Notes: generated from the letters alone by a model not told the origin. A stretch of DNA of 12,893 nt from Bacteroides_D sp963546395 (GCA_963546395.1 CAUUMS010000035.1:1-12893), one strand, 5' to 3'; counted from the stretch's first letter, positions 1 through 7,354 are shown. Made by a program: numbers and translations.

Positions 1-117
1 GGCTTTGATGTGCAGTACGTTGGGTTAGAGATCCCCAACCGATTCGTGGTGGGTTACGGGCTCGACTTCGATGGGCTAGGGCGCAATTTGCCGCATCTCT
101 ACATACTCGACGAGTAA
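1..117 (+). CDS. hpt: Hypoxanthine phosphoribosyltransferase, C-terminal end (partial)
   Basis: Only the last 38 codons are in the window, read in frame 1 and ending at a TAA at 115-117. The translated tail contains NRFVVGYGLDFDGLGRNLPH, the highly conserved C-terminal segment of bacterial hypoxanthine phosphoribosyltransferases; its Gly-Tyr-Gly-Leu-Asp region lies near the active site. The enzyme joins hypoxanthine or guanine to PRPP to make IMP or GMP (purine salvage, cytoplasm). The next gene, adk, starts 22 nt downstream on the same strand, an arrangement common in Bacteroidota, so the two are probably co-transcribed. The 5' part and the promoter lie outside the window. Xanthine or guanine phosphoribosyltransferase is a less likely alternative name. 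Confidence 0.88.
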   Translation, partial: GFDVQYVGLEIPNRFVVGYGLDFDGLGRNLPHLYILDE

Positions 118-139
118 CCAAAGTATTGGAGTTCGCGCC

Positions 140-727
140 ATGTACAACATCATACTTTTCGGCCCACCCGGCGCGGGCAAGGGAACGCAGGCAGCCAGGC
201 TCACCGAGCGCTTCCCACTCGTGCACCTCTCCACGGGTGAAATGTTGCGGGCCGCCATTGCGGCGCAGACACCGCTCGGCCTCGAGGCCAAAACCTACAT
301 GGATCACGGGCAGCTGGTGCCCGATGAGATGGTGGTAGACATAATCCGCGAGAGCATTGCGCAGCGCGCATCCACGCCGGGATTCATCTTCGATGGATTC
401 CCCCGCACGGTGGAGCAAGCGGTTCGATTTGATGCCATGCTGCGCGACCGCGGTGAGCGTGTCGCCCTGGTGCTATTGCTGGATGTGCCTGCCCCCGAGC
501 TGGTACGTCGGCTGCAACGTCGTGCCGAAATCGAAGGCCGAGCGGACGATCGGGATGCCACCGTCATTGCCAATCGCATTGCCGTGTATGAGGCTCAGAC
601 TAAGCCCGTGGCCGATCACTACGAGAAGCTGGGGGTGCTCCGCATCGTGGAGAACGCCCTCGACCTCGATGAGACCACCCGCTGCCTTGCTGGGGAGATT
701 GCCCCGCTGTTTGCGGGCCACATCTAA
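140..727 (+). CDS. adk: Adenylate kinase
   Basis: A 195-residue cytoplasmic adenylate kinase (ATP + AMP to 2 ADP). The P-loop GPPGAGKGT is at residues 8-16, the AMP-site segment beginning STGEMLR at 31-37, the signature FDGFPRT at 84-90, and the arginine-rich stretch leading into GRADD and the next arginine at 123-138. The LID is the short form without zinc-binding cysteines, and about 190-195 residues is normal for Bacteroidota adenylate kinases, so the gene looks complete. The ATG at 140 is preceded by GGAG about 10 nt upstream and places the P-loop at the usual distance from the N-terminus. It lies between hpt (22-nt gap) and obgE (18-nt gap), probably in one operon. No anomalies were seen. 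Confidence 0.97.
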   Translation: MYNIILFGPPGAGKGTQAARLTERFPLVHLSTGEMLRAAIAAQTPLGLEAKTYMDHGQLVPDEMVVDIIRESIAQRASTPGFIFDGFPRTVEQAVRFDAMLRDRGERVALVLLLDVPAPELVRRLQRRAEIEGRADDRDATVIANRIAVYEAQTKPVADHYEKLGVLRIVENALDLDETTRCLAGEIAPLFAGHI

Positions 728-745
728 ATTTGCCACTCGCAATCG

Positions 746-1738
746 ATGGCCGAGAGCAACTTCATAGACTACGTGCGCATCTTTTGCCGCTCCGGGCGCG
801 GAGGGGCGGGAAGTGCGCATCTACGCCGTGAGAAGTTCGTCCCCAAGGGCGGCCCCGATGGGGGAGATGGAGGCCGAGGGGGGGATGTGATCATCCGGGG
901 AAACTCCCAGATGTGGACACTCATACACCTGAAGTTCAACAAACACGCCTTTGCGGGCAATGGGAAGGCAGGGGGCCAGCAGCGTAGCACGGGGGCCGAT
1001 GGCGAGCACATTATCCTAGACGTTCCGCTGGGCACTGTGGCCCGTGATGATGAGTCGGGAGAGATCATAGGTGAGATTCTGAAGGACGGGGACTGTGTGG
1101 TGCTCAAGCGTGGGGGACGTGGAGGCCTGGGCAACTGGCATTTCCGCTCTGCCACCAGGCAGACGCCCCGTTTCGCCCAGCCTGGTGAGGACTGCCAGGA
1201 GGGGTGGGTCACGCTCGAGCTGAAGTTGCTTGCTGACGTGGGCCTTGTGGGCTTTCCTAATGCCGGCAAGAGCACCCTGCTCGCGGCCTTATCTGCGGCT
1301 CGGCCCAAGATTGCCGATTACCCCTTCACCACCCTTCAGCCAAACCTAGGCATCGTCTCCTACCGTGATGACCGCTCCTTTGTGATGGCCGACATCCCGG
1401 GGATCATCGAGGGGGCACACATGGGAAAAGGGCTCGGACTCCGCTTTCTGCGGCACATTGAGCGTAACTCCATTCTCCTCTTTCTGGTGCCAGTCACCGC
1501 AGAAGATGCCAACGCCGAGTACCAGACGCTGCTGCGTGAGCTTGAGCTCTACAACCCCGAGCTCATGGCCAAACGCCGCGTGGTGGCCATCACCAAGTGC
1601 GACTTGGTGGACCTGGAAGAGCGGCAGCGTGTTGAGATGTCGCTTCGCTATGATGTGCCCTACGTCTGCATCTCGTCCGTGAGCGGCGACGGCCTGATGT
1701 CGCTCTCCGATGCCCTGTGGGCTGCGCTACAAAGCTAG
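746..1738 (+). CDS. obgE: Obg family GTPase (ObgE/CgtA)
   Basis: A 330-residue GTPase of the Obg family, which binds the large ribosomal subunit and links GTP and ppGpp levels to ribosome assembly. Residues 1 to about 160 form the glycine-rich Obg fold (GRGGAG, GGPDGGDGGRGGD). The G domain follows: G1 GFPNAGKST at 169-177, switch I with the YPFTT motif near 192-196, G3 DIPG at 216-219, G4 TKCD at 283-286 and G5 near SSVSG at 310-314. The protein stops right after the G domain: there is no OCT domain and no acidic tail, which as I recall makes Bacteroides homologues roughly 50 residues longer. No leftover tail can be hidden in another frame, because the next gene starts 7 nt after the stop. 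The start at 746 gives the family-standard N-terminus (NFIDYVRIFCRSG). Function is not in doubt; the short tail is the odd point. Confidence 0.96.
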   Translation: MAESNFIDYVRIFCRSGRGGAGSAHLRREKFVPKGGPDGGDGGRGGDVIIRGNSQMWTLIHLKFNKHAFAGNGKAGGQQRSTGADGEHIILDVPLGTVARDDESGEIIGEILKDGDCVVLKRGGRGGLGNWHFRSATRQTPRFAQPGEDCQEGWVTLELKLLADVGLVGFPNAGKSTLLAALSAARPKIADYPFTTLQPNLGIVSYRDDRSFVMADIPGIIEGAHMGKGLGLRFLRHIERNSILLFLVPVTAEDANAEYQTLLRELELYNPELMAKRRVVAITKCDLVDLEERQRVEMSLRYDVPYVCISSVSGDGLMSLSDALWAALQS

Positions 1739-1745
1739 CCCACCC

Positions 1746-2336
1746 ATGGAAACCCTGCTCACCATCGACAGAGAGCTATTCTTGCTCCTCAACGGATTGC
1801 ATGCCGCATGGCTCGATCCGATCATGGCCTTCTGCTCGGGCAAGATCACCTGGATTCCGCTCTACCTGCTATTGCTCTACGCCGTGTGGCGCCGCCTCTC
1901 GTGGAAAGGCCTCCTGGTGTTTCTCCTCGCTGCGGGGCTCATGGTGCTACTGGCCGATCAGGGCTCTGTGCTCATCAAGAATCTAGTTCAGCGCCCACGT
2001 CCCTGCCACGCCCCCGAGCTGGCGGGGCTGGTGCATTTGCCCAATGGGCGATGCGGAGGGGCGTATGGATTTGTCTCATCCCATGCCAGCAACGTCTTTG
2101 CCCTGGCCCTGCTAGCCTCGCTAGTGGTGCGCAACAGCCTGTGGACGTGTGGCCTCTTCCTCTGGGCGGTGCTCGTTTCCTACAGCCGCATCTACATGGG
2201 CGTGCATTATCCCGGCGATGTCCTCTGTGGGGCCCTGTTGGGACTGGTGGCTGGCACCATCGCCTGGGCCATCTTCCGGCTGTTGCGCAGGCGACTTCTA
2301 CCCTGTCGGTGCGCATGTGGGGGGCGGAAATGCTGA
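1746..2336 (+). CDS. PAP2-family membrane phosphatase
   Basis: A 196-residue multi-pass membrane protein with the three PAP2 acid phosphatase motifs: K78-x6-RP (ending R85 P86), the SSHAS form of the usual PSGH motif with His113, and SR-x5-H-x3-D with S147, R148, H154 and D158. Such enzymes remove phosphate from lipid substrates such as undecaprenyl pyrophosphate, phosphatidylglycerol phosphate or lipid A, with the active site usually facing the periplasm; the substrate cannot be told from sequence. Hydrophobic stretches lie near residues 36-47, 54-71, 117-127, 134-146 and 160-180. The ATG at 1746, 7 nt after the obgE stop, fits better than an upstream in-frame ATG at 1710 inside obgE. The C-terminus is unusual: residues 181-196 are arginine-rich and hold four cysteines (C187, C189, C191, C196). 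The CapA-like gene begins 7 nt downstream, so the two are probably co-translated. Confidence 0.9.
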   Translation: METLLTIDRELFLLLNGLHAAWLDPIMAFCSGKITWIPLYLLLLYAVWRRLSWKGLLVFLLAAGLMVLLADQGSVLIKNLVQRPRPCHAPELAGLVHLPNGRCGGAYGFVSSHASNVFALALLASLVVRNSLWTCGLFLWAVLVSYSRIYMGVHYPGDVLCGALLGLVAGTIAWAIFRLLRRRLLPCRCACGGRKC

Positions 2337-2343
2337 CGGTTGC

Positions 2344-3528
2344 ATGATGCCTAGATATCCATTTGGGGCACTCCTTTTCGCCCTGTGTTGCATGCTCTCC
2401 TGCGTTGCCGTAGGGCAAGAGCGTGGCGCGTCGGGCCCTGCGCAGATTAGCTTCACGGTCACGGGCGACATCATGCAGCACGACTCGCAGATGACGGCTG
2501 CTAAGACCAGCGCGGGTCAGTACGATTACAGCGAATGCTTTCGCCTGGTGCAGCCATGGCTGCGGCGTAGCGATTTTACCATCGGGAACCTCGAGCTCAC
2601 GTTCGGCGGCTCCCCCTACAAGGGGTACCCCTGTTTCAGCGCCCCCGATACGCTAGCTTACGCCCTGCGGGATGCCGGATTCAACGTGCTCACCACGGCC
2701 AACAATCACAGTTGCGACAGGCGGAATCGGGGCATCGTGCGCACTATCGAAATCCTCCAGAAGGTAGGACTCCCCCGCACGGGCACATTCCGCGACTCGG
2801 CCGACCGGGCACGCAACACCCCCCTGCTGCTGGAGAAGGATGGCAAGCGCGTAGCCATCCTGGCTTACACCTATGGCACCAACGGGATACCCTTCACAGC
2901 CCCCGTGCTAGTCAATCTCATCGATACGGTGCGTATCGCGCAGGATATAGCGTTGGCCCGCCAATGCTCCGATGCGCTCATCGTGTGTATGCACTGGGGC
3001 GAGGAGTACAAATTATCGCCGAGCCGCGAGCAGCAACGCCTGGCCTCGTTCCTGCTGCGGCAGGGTGTGCATGTGGTGGTGGGCAATCATCCCCACGTCT
3101 TGCAACCGCTGCTGCTAGTGTCCGACTCCGTGGGGCAGCTACGGCAGATGTGCCTCTACTCGCTGGGCAACTTCGTGTCAGCGCAGCGCACCTATCCCCG
3201 AGCGGGCTCTGCGCTGGTGCAGTTCACCCTGGCCTTCGATGCCACAGGCGTGCACATCATTGATGCGGGCTACACCCTCACCTACGTCGAGCGTCTATCG
3301 CTCGAGGGGCGCATGCAGTACCGCATTCTCCCGTTGGCCACGCCCGATGCGTTGGCGCAGGCCGATGCCCCCATGCGTCGTTTTGTGCGTATGGCCGACA
3401 GCCTCTTTGGCTATGGCTGGGGGGTGCTCGCCCCATTCCACCGGCAATACCCGCTACCGATGCCCCTGCCTTCCGATACGGTCGACTCGGCAACTTCGGT
3501 GATCTACCCTGGGCTCACGCCGCGCTAG
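2344..3528 (+). CDS. CapA-family metallophosphatase-like protein, exported
   Basis: About 394 residues in the CapA/PGA_cap family, a calcineurin-like fold named after the poly-gamma-glutamate capsule protein CapA and widespread as a periplasmic or lipoprotein factor of unclear substrate. Metal-site motifs appear in order: GDIM 41-44, GNLE 81-84, NNH 120-122, MHWGEEY 216-222, GNHPH 247-251 and YSLGNF 272-277. The N-terminus is an export signal (hydrophobic about 7-23). It could be cut after AVG at 22-24, or Cys20 could be lipidated, although MLSC is a poor lipobox. An open frame reaches back to 2149 inside the PAP2 gene, but only the starts at 2344 or 2347 expose the signal peptide, so those are preferred. 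It sits 7 nt after the PAP2 gene. That pairing suggests an envelope polysaccharide or lipid-carrier role, but a true poly-gamma-glutamate function is not supported because no capB or capC is present. Confidence 0.87.
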   Translation: MMPRYPFGALLFALCCMLSCVAVGQERGASGPAQISFTVTGDIMQHDSQMTAAKTSAGQYDYSECFRLVQPWLRRSDFTIGNLELTFGGSPYKGYPCFSAPDTLAYALRDAGFNVLTTANNHSCDRRNRGIVRTIEILQKVGLPRTGTFRDSADRARNTPLLLEKDGKRVAILAYTYGTNGIPFTAPVLVNLIDTVRIAQDIALARQCSDALIVCMHWGEEYKLSPSREQQRLASFLLRQGVHVVVGNHPHVLQPLLLVSDSVGQLRQMCLYSLGNFVSAQRTYPRAGSALVQFTLAFDATGVHIIDAGYTLTYVERLSLEGRMQYRILPLATPDALAQADAPMRRFVRMADSLFGYGWGVLAPFHRQYPLPMPLPSDTVDSATSVIYPGLTPR

Positions 3529-3550
3529 CTGCGGGCGCATTCGTCGCAGC
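3528..3550 (+). terminator. Weak terminator-like hairpin after the CapA-like gene
   Basis: GCTGCG at 3528-3533, starting in the stop codon, pairs with CGCAGC at 3545-3550 across an 11-nt loop. No T-tract follows, so it may only slow or end transcription weakly. Its position at the end of the hpt-to-CapA string and before a promoter near 3587 fits an operon boundary. Confidence 0.3.
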
Positions 3551-3565
3551 GTGGGGCGGGTAGCC

Positions 3566-3594
3566 TTGAGCTGTGGGGAACTTTGCTATCTTTG
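3566..3594 (+). promoter_or_regulatory. Bacteroidota-type promoter for the gene at 3643
   Basis: TATCTTTG at 3587-3594 matches the -7 consensus TAnnTTTG. A TTG at 3566-3568, 18 nt upstream, is a possible -33 element, slightly closer than the usual 19-21 nt. Transcription would begin around 3600, leaving a leader of about 43 nt before the ATG at 3643. Confidence 0.6.
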
Positions 3595-3642
3595 CGGAGT
3601 AACGTCGGGAGCGTGCCGTCGTCTCCCGCAAATCGCAACGCA

Positions 3643-4320
3643 ATGAAGAGGATCCTGTCCACAATTCTGCTGGCCCTCTCGGTTGGTGTAGCATTTGCCG
3701 AGGTGCCACCTGTCTACAAATTGCCCGAACCCATCCGCCAGCAGGACGAGCGTCGGGAAGATGTGGCAGATCTACTACGCGTCACCGTGGAGGTGACCGA
3801 GATTTGCCCCGAGCCCCTGGATCACGCCTTCACGCTTCAGGAGGTGAGCAATGCGGTGGAGGCCTTCCAGCGCAAGTCGCAGCACGAGTGGCGACCCGCC
3901 GTGGTGAAAGCTCTGGGGGAGAACACCGAGGAGGTGGAGCTCTACATGGTGAATGACGAGGGGGTGTACCGCTACGAGCCCCGCGAGCGCACCATGACGC
4001 TCTGCGCCAAGGGTGACTTCCGTAAGGCCATTGCCGAGAAACACCCGCAGTTTGGCGTGGCAAAGCTATTCCTCATTGGTAAATCCAGCGGTAACAGCAT
4101 TCGCAGCCAGCTCATGCGTCAGGAGATGCAGCAGATGCTGGAGGAGTCTGATGAGGTTCCGCAGCCCGCGGATGAGCCAGCCCCCAGCAGTGAGCCGACG
4201 CAGGCAAAGACGACGGGAACAGCTGTGAGCACGACCTACGAGCCAGGGCAGTTCCTGCTCATCATGGGGGCCACGGACTACCGGTTCACGCAGCTGCGTA
4301 GCATGAGGCAACTCCGGTAG
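3643..4320 (+). CDS. Exported nitroreductase-like protein, probably without flavin
   Basis: A 225-residue protein with a clear signal peptide (cleavage likely after AFA at 17-19). After it, residues 25-148 follow the layout of exported SagB-type nitroreductases: a KLPEP start, a segment where the family has its Arg-Arg-Ser-type motif, FTLQEVSNAVEAF (63-75) like the family's LSLQ..S.LLWA helix, then ELYMVNDEGVYRYEPRER (99-116) and GDFR (124-127), which match the family's 'vYv..eGvYrYd...h.l....gD.R' stretch well. This resemblance is judged by eye. The flavin-contacting parts appear lost: RVTVE (46-50) stands in for the Arg-Arg-Ser-type motif and VVKALGEN for the PSA.N segment. Residues 170-195 are a low-complexity Pro/Glu/Ser stretch, and the usual C-terminal half of the fold is missing. 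It may be a binding or structural protein instead of an enzyme. The ATG at 3643 is chosen over upstream codons because it exposes the signal peptide. It is a single gene with its own promoter and terminator. Confidence 0.65.
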   Translation: MKRILSTILLALSVGVAFAEVPPVYKLPEPIRQQDERREDVADLLRVTVEVTEICPEPLDHAFTLQEVSNAVEAFQRKSQHEWRPAVVKALGENTEEVELYMVNDEGVYRYEPRERTMTLCAKGDFRKAIAEKHPQFGVAKLFLIGKSSGNSIRSQLMRQEMQQMLEESDEVPQPADEPAPSSEPTQAKTTGTAVSTTYEPGQFLLIMGATDYRFTQLRSMRQLR

Positions 4321-4343
4321 ATGCGCACCCATTCCGGTGGATC

Positions 4344-4383
4344 TTATGGGGGTAGGGCTGCACACGCGGCCCTACCCCCATAA
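4344..4383. terminator. Bidirectional hairpin terminator
   Basis: A perfect 15-bp inverted repeat: TTATGGGGGTAGGGC at 4344-4358 and its complement at 4369-4383, with the 10-nt loop TGCACACGCG. It sits between the convergent genes ending at 4320 (+) and 4433 (-). The outer A/T pairs provide a short T/A run on each side, so it can serve both strands. Confidence 0.85.
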
Positions 4384-4432
4384 CTTTACAGCCATAGCAA
4401 GCCCTGCTGCAACCCCCGGGTCTGGGGCCCCA

Positions 4433-5017
4433 TCATTTGCCCTTTCGCCAGAAACGGAATCGAAACCGCATCCCTCGCTCCTCGTGGGGGAATATACCCG
4501 CGCTGGAGGAGCGTACGTCCTCAATCGAGTAGAAGGTGTTGGGATTGATTTTCCCGATCAACTCTAGGAGGTGGGGTATGCGCTTGCGGTTGACCACGCA
4601 GTAGATCAGGCTCACCACTCCCTGCGAGCCGTGCCCCTCCACACGGGTAGCCCCGTAGCCGTTGGCGCTGAGCTCTTGGGCAATGCGCACGCCGTCCTGG
4701 TGTGAGATGATGCGCACCACCTGGGTACCCACCGCTAGCCGCTCTTCCACGAGTAGGCCCACGAAGTTTCCCACCGCGAAGCCGGCCGCGTAGCCCAGGT
4801 AGCAGATGAGGTTGTTCGCATGCCCCATGATCTGCCCGATGGCCAGAATCCAGATGAACACCTCGAAGAACCCCAGCAGCGGAGCCACCATCTTATTGCC
4901 GCGCGACACGAACACGATGCGCATGGTGCCCAGCGTCACGTCCACGATGCGGGCGCAGAAGATGAGCAGCGGCATCACGCCGTAGACAAAGTAGGGGTTG
5001 TTGAGAAGCTCGATCAT
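4433..5017 (-). CDS. UPF0316-type membrane protein (DUF5698 + DUF2179)
   Basis: A 194-residue membrane protein. The N-terminal half has three hydrophobic segments (about residues 10-30, 44-64 and 70-91) with the family pattern ARIVDVTLGTMRIVFVSRG and GFFEVFIWILAIGQ, matching DUF5698. The C-terminal half is a soluble DUF2179 domain, seen in NGYGATRVEGHGSQGVVSLI (119-138), RKRIP (144-148) and FYSIEDVR (162-169). The family is conserved in Firmicutes and Bacteroidota but its function is unknown; the DUF2179 domain in related proteins has a ligand-binding, PII-like look. The frame stays open to 5221, but only the Met at 5017 gives the expected N-terminus, and the extra residues include non-family sequence upstream of a promoter box at 5042-5049. 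The tail is very basic (RFRFRFWRKGK). The gene is divergent from uvrB and convergent with the nitroreductase-like gene. Confidence 0.88.
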   Translation of the reverse strand: MIELLNNPYFVYGVMPLLIFCARIVDVTLGTMRIVFVSRGNKMVAPLLGFFEVFIWILAIGQIMGHANNLICYLGYAAGFAVGNFVGLLVEERLAVGTQVVRIISHQDGVRIAQELSANGYGATRVEGHGSQGVVSLIYCVVNRKRIPHLLELIGKINPNTFYSIEDVRSSSAGIFPHEERGMRFRFRFWRKGK

Positions 5018-5041
5018 GGTTGGCCACGGATTCCTATGGGG

Positions 5042-5049
5042 CAAAGGTA
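5042..5049 (-). promoter_or_regulatory. -7 box for the DUF2179 gene
   Basis: CAAAGGTA on the + strand reads TACCTTTG on the - strand, an exact TAnnTTTG match 25 nt before the start codon at 5017. Transcription would begin near 5036, giving a leader of about 20 nt. No convincing -33 TTTG was found 19-21 nt further upstream, so this call rests on one box. Confidence 0.5.
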
Positions 5050-5216
5050 CGTAGAATCGCAGGGGTGCTTGATGCGTAGCCCTGCTCAGAGGGCTAAGGC
5101 TGCGCCCACTCATTCGTGCACCAACGCCGTACCAACACCGTATTTCCCCCACCAAATAGGGCTTTGATACGTCGTGGGTATGATATGATTCGGTGTTTGA
5201 TAGGGCAACGGCTTTA

Positions 5217-5238
5217 GGCAAAGTTCAATACCTTTGCC
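5217..5238 (+). promoter_or_regulatory. uvrB -7 box within an inverted repeat
   Basis: TACCTTTG at 5229-5236 is an exact Bacteroidota -7 match. It overlaps the right arm of a 7-bp inverted repeat (GGCAAAG 5217-5223, CTTTGCC 5232-5238, 8-nt spacer). Transcription would begin near 5243, leaving a leader of only about 9 nt before the uvrB ATG at 5252. No good -33 element lies at the right spacing. A dyad over the -7 box could be an operator for a repressor, but no LexA-type box was recognised. Confidence 0.45.
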
Positions 5239-5251
5239 GTGGTGTCGTGCG

Positions 5252-7285
5252 ATGAATCGTCTTGAGATAGATGCGCCCTTTAGCCCTACGGGGGATCAGC
5301 CCGAGGCTATACGCCAGCTGGTAGAGGGATTTCGGCGGGGCGATGCCGCGCAGATCTTGCTCGGGGTCACCGGCTCGGGTAAGACGTTCACTGCGGCCAA
5401 CGTCCTGGCGCAGCTGAATAGGCCAGCCCTGGTGCTGAGCCACAATAAGACGCTGGCTGCGCAGCTCTACAGCGAGTTCAAGTCGTTTTTCCCCCGCAAT
5501 CGGGTGGAGTACTTCGTCTCGTACTACGACTACTACCAGCCCGAGGCTTACATCCCCACCACAGACACCTACATTGAGAAGGATCTGGAGATCAATGCCG
5601 AGATTGAGAAGCTGCGTCTGAGCACCACCTCAGCGTTGCTCTCGGGCCGCACGGATGTCATCGTGGTGTGCTCTGTCTCGTGCCTGTACGGCATTGGGAA
5701 CCCTGAGGACTTTCATGCCAACACGCTTACCCTGTCGCTGGGGCAGAAGCTGACCATCGACTCCCTGCTCCGCAAGCTCGTGGACTCGCTCTACAGCCGC
5801 AATGAGCTCACGCTCGAGCGGGGCAATTTCCGGGTGAAGGGCGACACGGTGGATGTGGCCGTGGCCTATGGCGACTATGCGTATCGCATCGTCTTCTGGG
5901 GTAATGAGATTGAGCGGTTGCAGACGCTCGACCCGATTACGGGTAACGTGCTGGACTCGTCGCTGGATGCCATCACCATCTTCCCCGCCAGCATCTTCGT
6001 CACCACGCAGAGCCGATTGCGCCAGGCCATGCAGGCCATACAGGATGACCTGAGCGCGCAGGTGGACTACTTCACGCAGATCGGGAAACCCCTGGAGGCG
6101 AAACGCCTGCTACAGCGCGTGGAGTACGACATGGAGATGATGCGCGAGCTGGGCTACTGCCCTGGCATTGAGAACTACTCGCGCTACTTCGACGGCCGCC
6201 CACCGGGCTCGAGGCCGTTCTGCCTGCTGGATTATTTCCCGCGCGACTTTATCACGCTCGTCGATGAGAGCCACGTGACGATTCCGCAGATACGGGCCAT
6301 GTATGGGGGCGATCGCTCCCGCAAGCTCAATCTGGTGGAGTATGGATTTCGCCTCCCCGCGGCGCTGGATAACCGGCCGCTGATTTTCGACGAATTCGAG
6401 GCTCAGGTGGGGCAAACGCTCTACATCAGCGCCACGCCGGCCGACTACGAGCTGATGCGGTGCGGGGGTGTGGTGGTGGAGCAGGTGATACGCCCCACGG
6501 GGGTGCTGGATCCCGTGATCGATGTGCGACCCACCGAGGGGCAGATAGATGACCTGCTCGGGGAGATACGGCGACGTACCCAGCGTGGAGAACGGGTGCT
6601 GGTGACGACGCTCACTAAGCGCATGGCGGAACACCTGACGGAGTACCTGACGACAATGGCTGTGCGGTGCCGGTATATTCACTCCGATGTAGACACGCTG
6701 GATCGGGTGGCTATCCTGGACGGGTTGCGCAAGGGCGATTTCGATGTCCTGGTTGGTGTGAACCTGCTGCGCGAGGGGCTCGACTTGCCTGAGGTGTCGC
6801 TAGTGGCGATTCTGGATGCCGATAAGGAGGGCTTTTTGCGTTCGGCCCGCGCCCTGACGCAGACGGCTGGTCGTGCGGCGCGCAACGTGGAAGGGCGTGT
6901 CATCATGTATGCCGACCGCATCACCGACTCGATGCAGCTGACCATCGATGAGACTGATCGTCGGCGGGAGAAGCAGCTTGCCTACAACGAGGCGCATGGG
7001 GTGGTGCCCCGCCAGGTGGTGAAGGCGCCCCGTACGTCGCTGCTACAGGGGAGTGCCGTGGAGGCGATGTTCAATGGGGCGTACGAGGATCCGGAGCAAG
7101 AGTCGCAGCCGGGACTGGCCGCGGAGCCCGAGGAGGAATACATGACTCCCGCCGATTTGCGCAAGGCTATTAGCGACAATGAGGCTAAGATGCGTAAGGC
7201 GGCTAAGGCGAAGGATTTCAAGATGGCCATCCACTACCGCGACCTGATGTATGCGCTCCAGGCCAAGCTCTCCCGCGGAGAGTAG
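5252..7285 (+). CDS. uvrB: Excinuclease ABC subunit B
   Basis: A 677-residue UvrB, the damage-verifying helicase-like subunit of nucleotide excision repair, which receives DNA from UvrA and recruits UvrC. Walker A GVTGSGKT is at 38-45; the aromatic beta-hairpin region that clamps DNA (YFVSYYDYYQPEAY) is at about 87-100; Walker B DESH is at 338-341; helicase segments GVNLLREGLDLPEVS (502-516) and QTAGRAARN (537-545) follow; and the C-terminal UVR domain that binds UvrC is at about 636-671. Length is normal for the family. Between the helicase core and the UVR domain, residues 611-630 are a Glu-rich linker. The ATG at 5252 gives the standard N-terminus ending in PTGDQPEAI; a TTG at 5234 in frame lies inside the -7 box and is unlikely. 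It is probably transcribed alone, as 409 non-coding nt with hairpins follow. Confidence 0.98.
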   Translation: MNRLEIDAPFSPTGDQPEAIRQLVEGFRRGDAAQILLGVTGSGKTFTAANVLAQLNRPALVLSHNKTLAAQLYSEFKSFFPRNRVEYFVSYYDYYQPEAYIPTTDTYIEKDLEINAEIEKLRLSTTSALLSGRTDVIVVCSVSCLYGIGNPEDFHANTLTLSLGQKLTIDSLLRKLVDSLYSRNELTLERGNFRVKGDTVDVAVAYGDYAYRIVFWGNEIERLQTLDPITGNVLDSSLDAITIFPASIFVTTQSRLRQAMQAIQDDLSAQVDYFTQIGKPLEAKRLLQRVEYDMEMMRELGYCPGIENYSRYFDGRPPGSRPFCLLDYFPRDFITLVDESHVTIPQIRAMYGGDRSRKLNLVEYGFRLPAALDNRPLIFDEFEAQVGQTLYISATPADYELMRCGGVVVEQVIRPTGVLDPVIDVRPTEGQIDDLLGEIRRRTQRGERVLVTTLTKRMAEHLTEYLTTMAVRCRYIHSDVDTLDRVAILDGLRKGDFDVLVGVNLLREGLDLPEVSLVAILDADKEGFLRSARALTQTAGRAARNVEGRVIMYADRITDSMQLTIDETDRRREKQLAYNEAHGVVPRQVVKAPRTSLLQGSAVEAMFNGAYEDPEQESQPGLAAEPEEEYMTPADLRKAISDNEAKMRKAAKAKDFKMAIHYRDLMYALQAKLSRGE

Positions 7286-7332
7286 CCCCCACGCTGGGCA
7301 GTAGTGTCGGTTGTGCGAATTTCTTCCGCATA

Positions 7333-7354
7333 ATCATTGCGTGCGCGCAATGAT
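7333..7354 (+). terminator. Hairpin after uvrB
   Basis: ATCATTGCG at 7333-7341 pairs perfectly with CGCAATGAT at 7346-7354 around a TGCG loop (9-bp stem). It lies 48 nt after the uvrB stop. No T-tract follows directly, so it may act together with the next hairpin. Confidence 0.5.

Noticed and set aside
769..1308. Long - strand open frame opposite obgE
   Set aside because: It is a shadow of the glycine-rich obgE sequence in a high-GC genome; it has no domain of its own.
2149..2343. Longer version of the CapA-like protein starting inside the PAP2 gene
   Set aside because: It would bury the signal peptide in the middle of the protein and use the third frame of the PAP2 gene; the Met at 2344/2347 fits far better.
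5018..5221. N-terminal extension of the DUF2179 protein up to 5221
   Set aside because: The extra residues are unlike the family and the region contains a - strand promoter box at 5042-5049.
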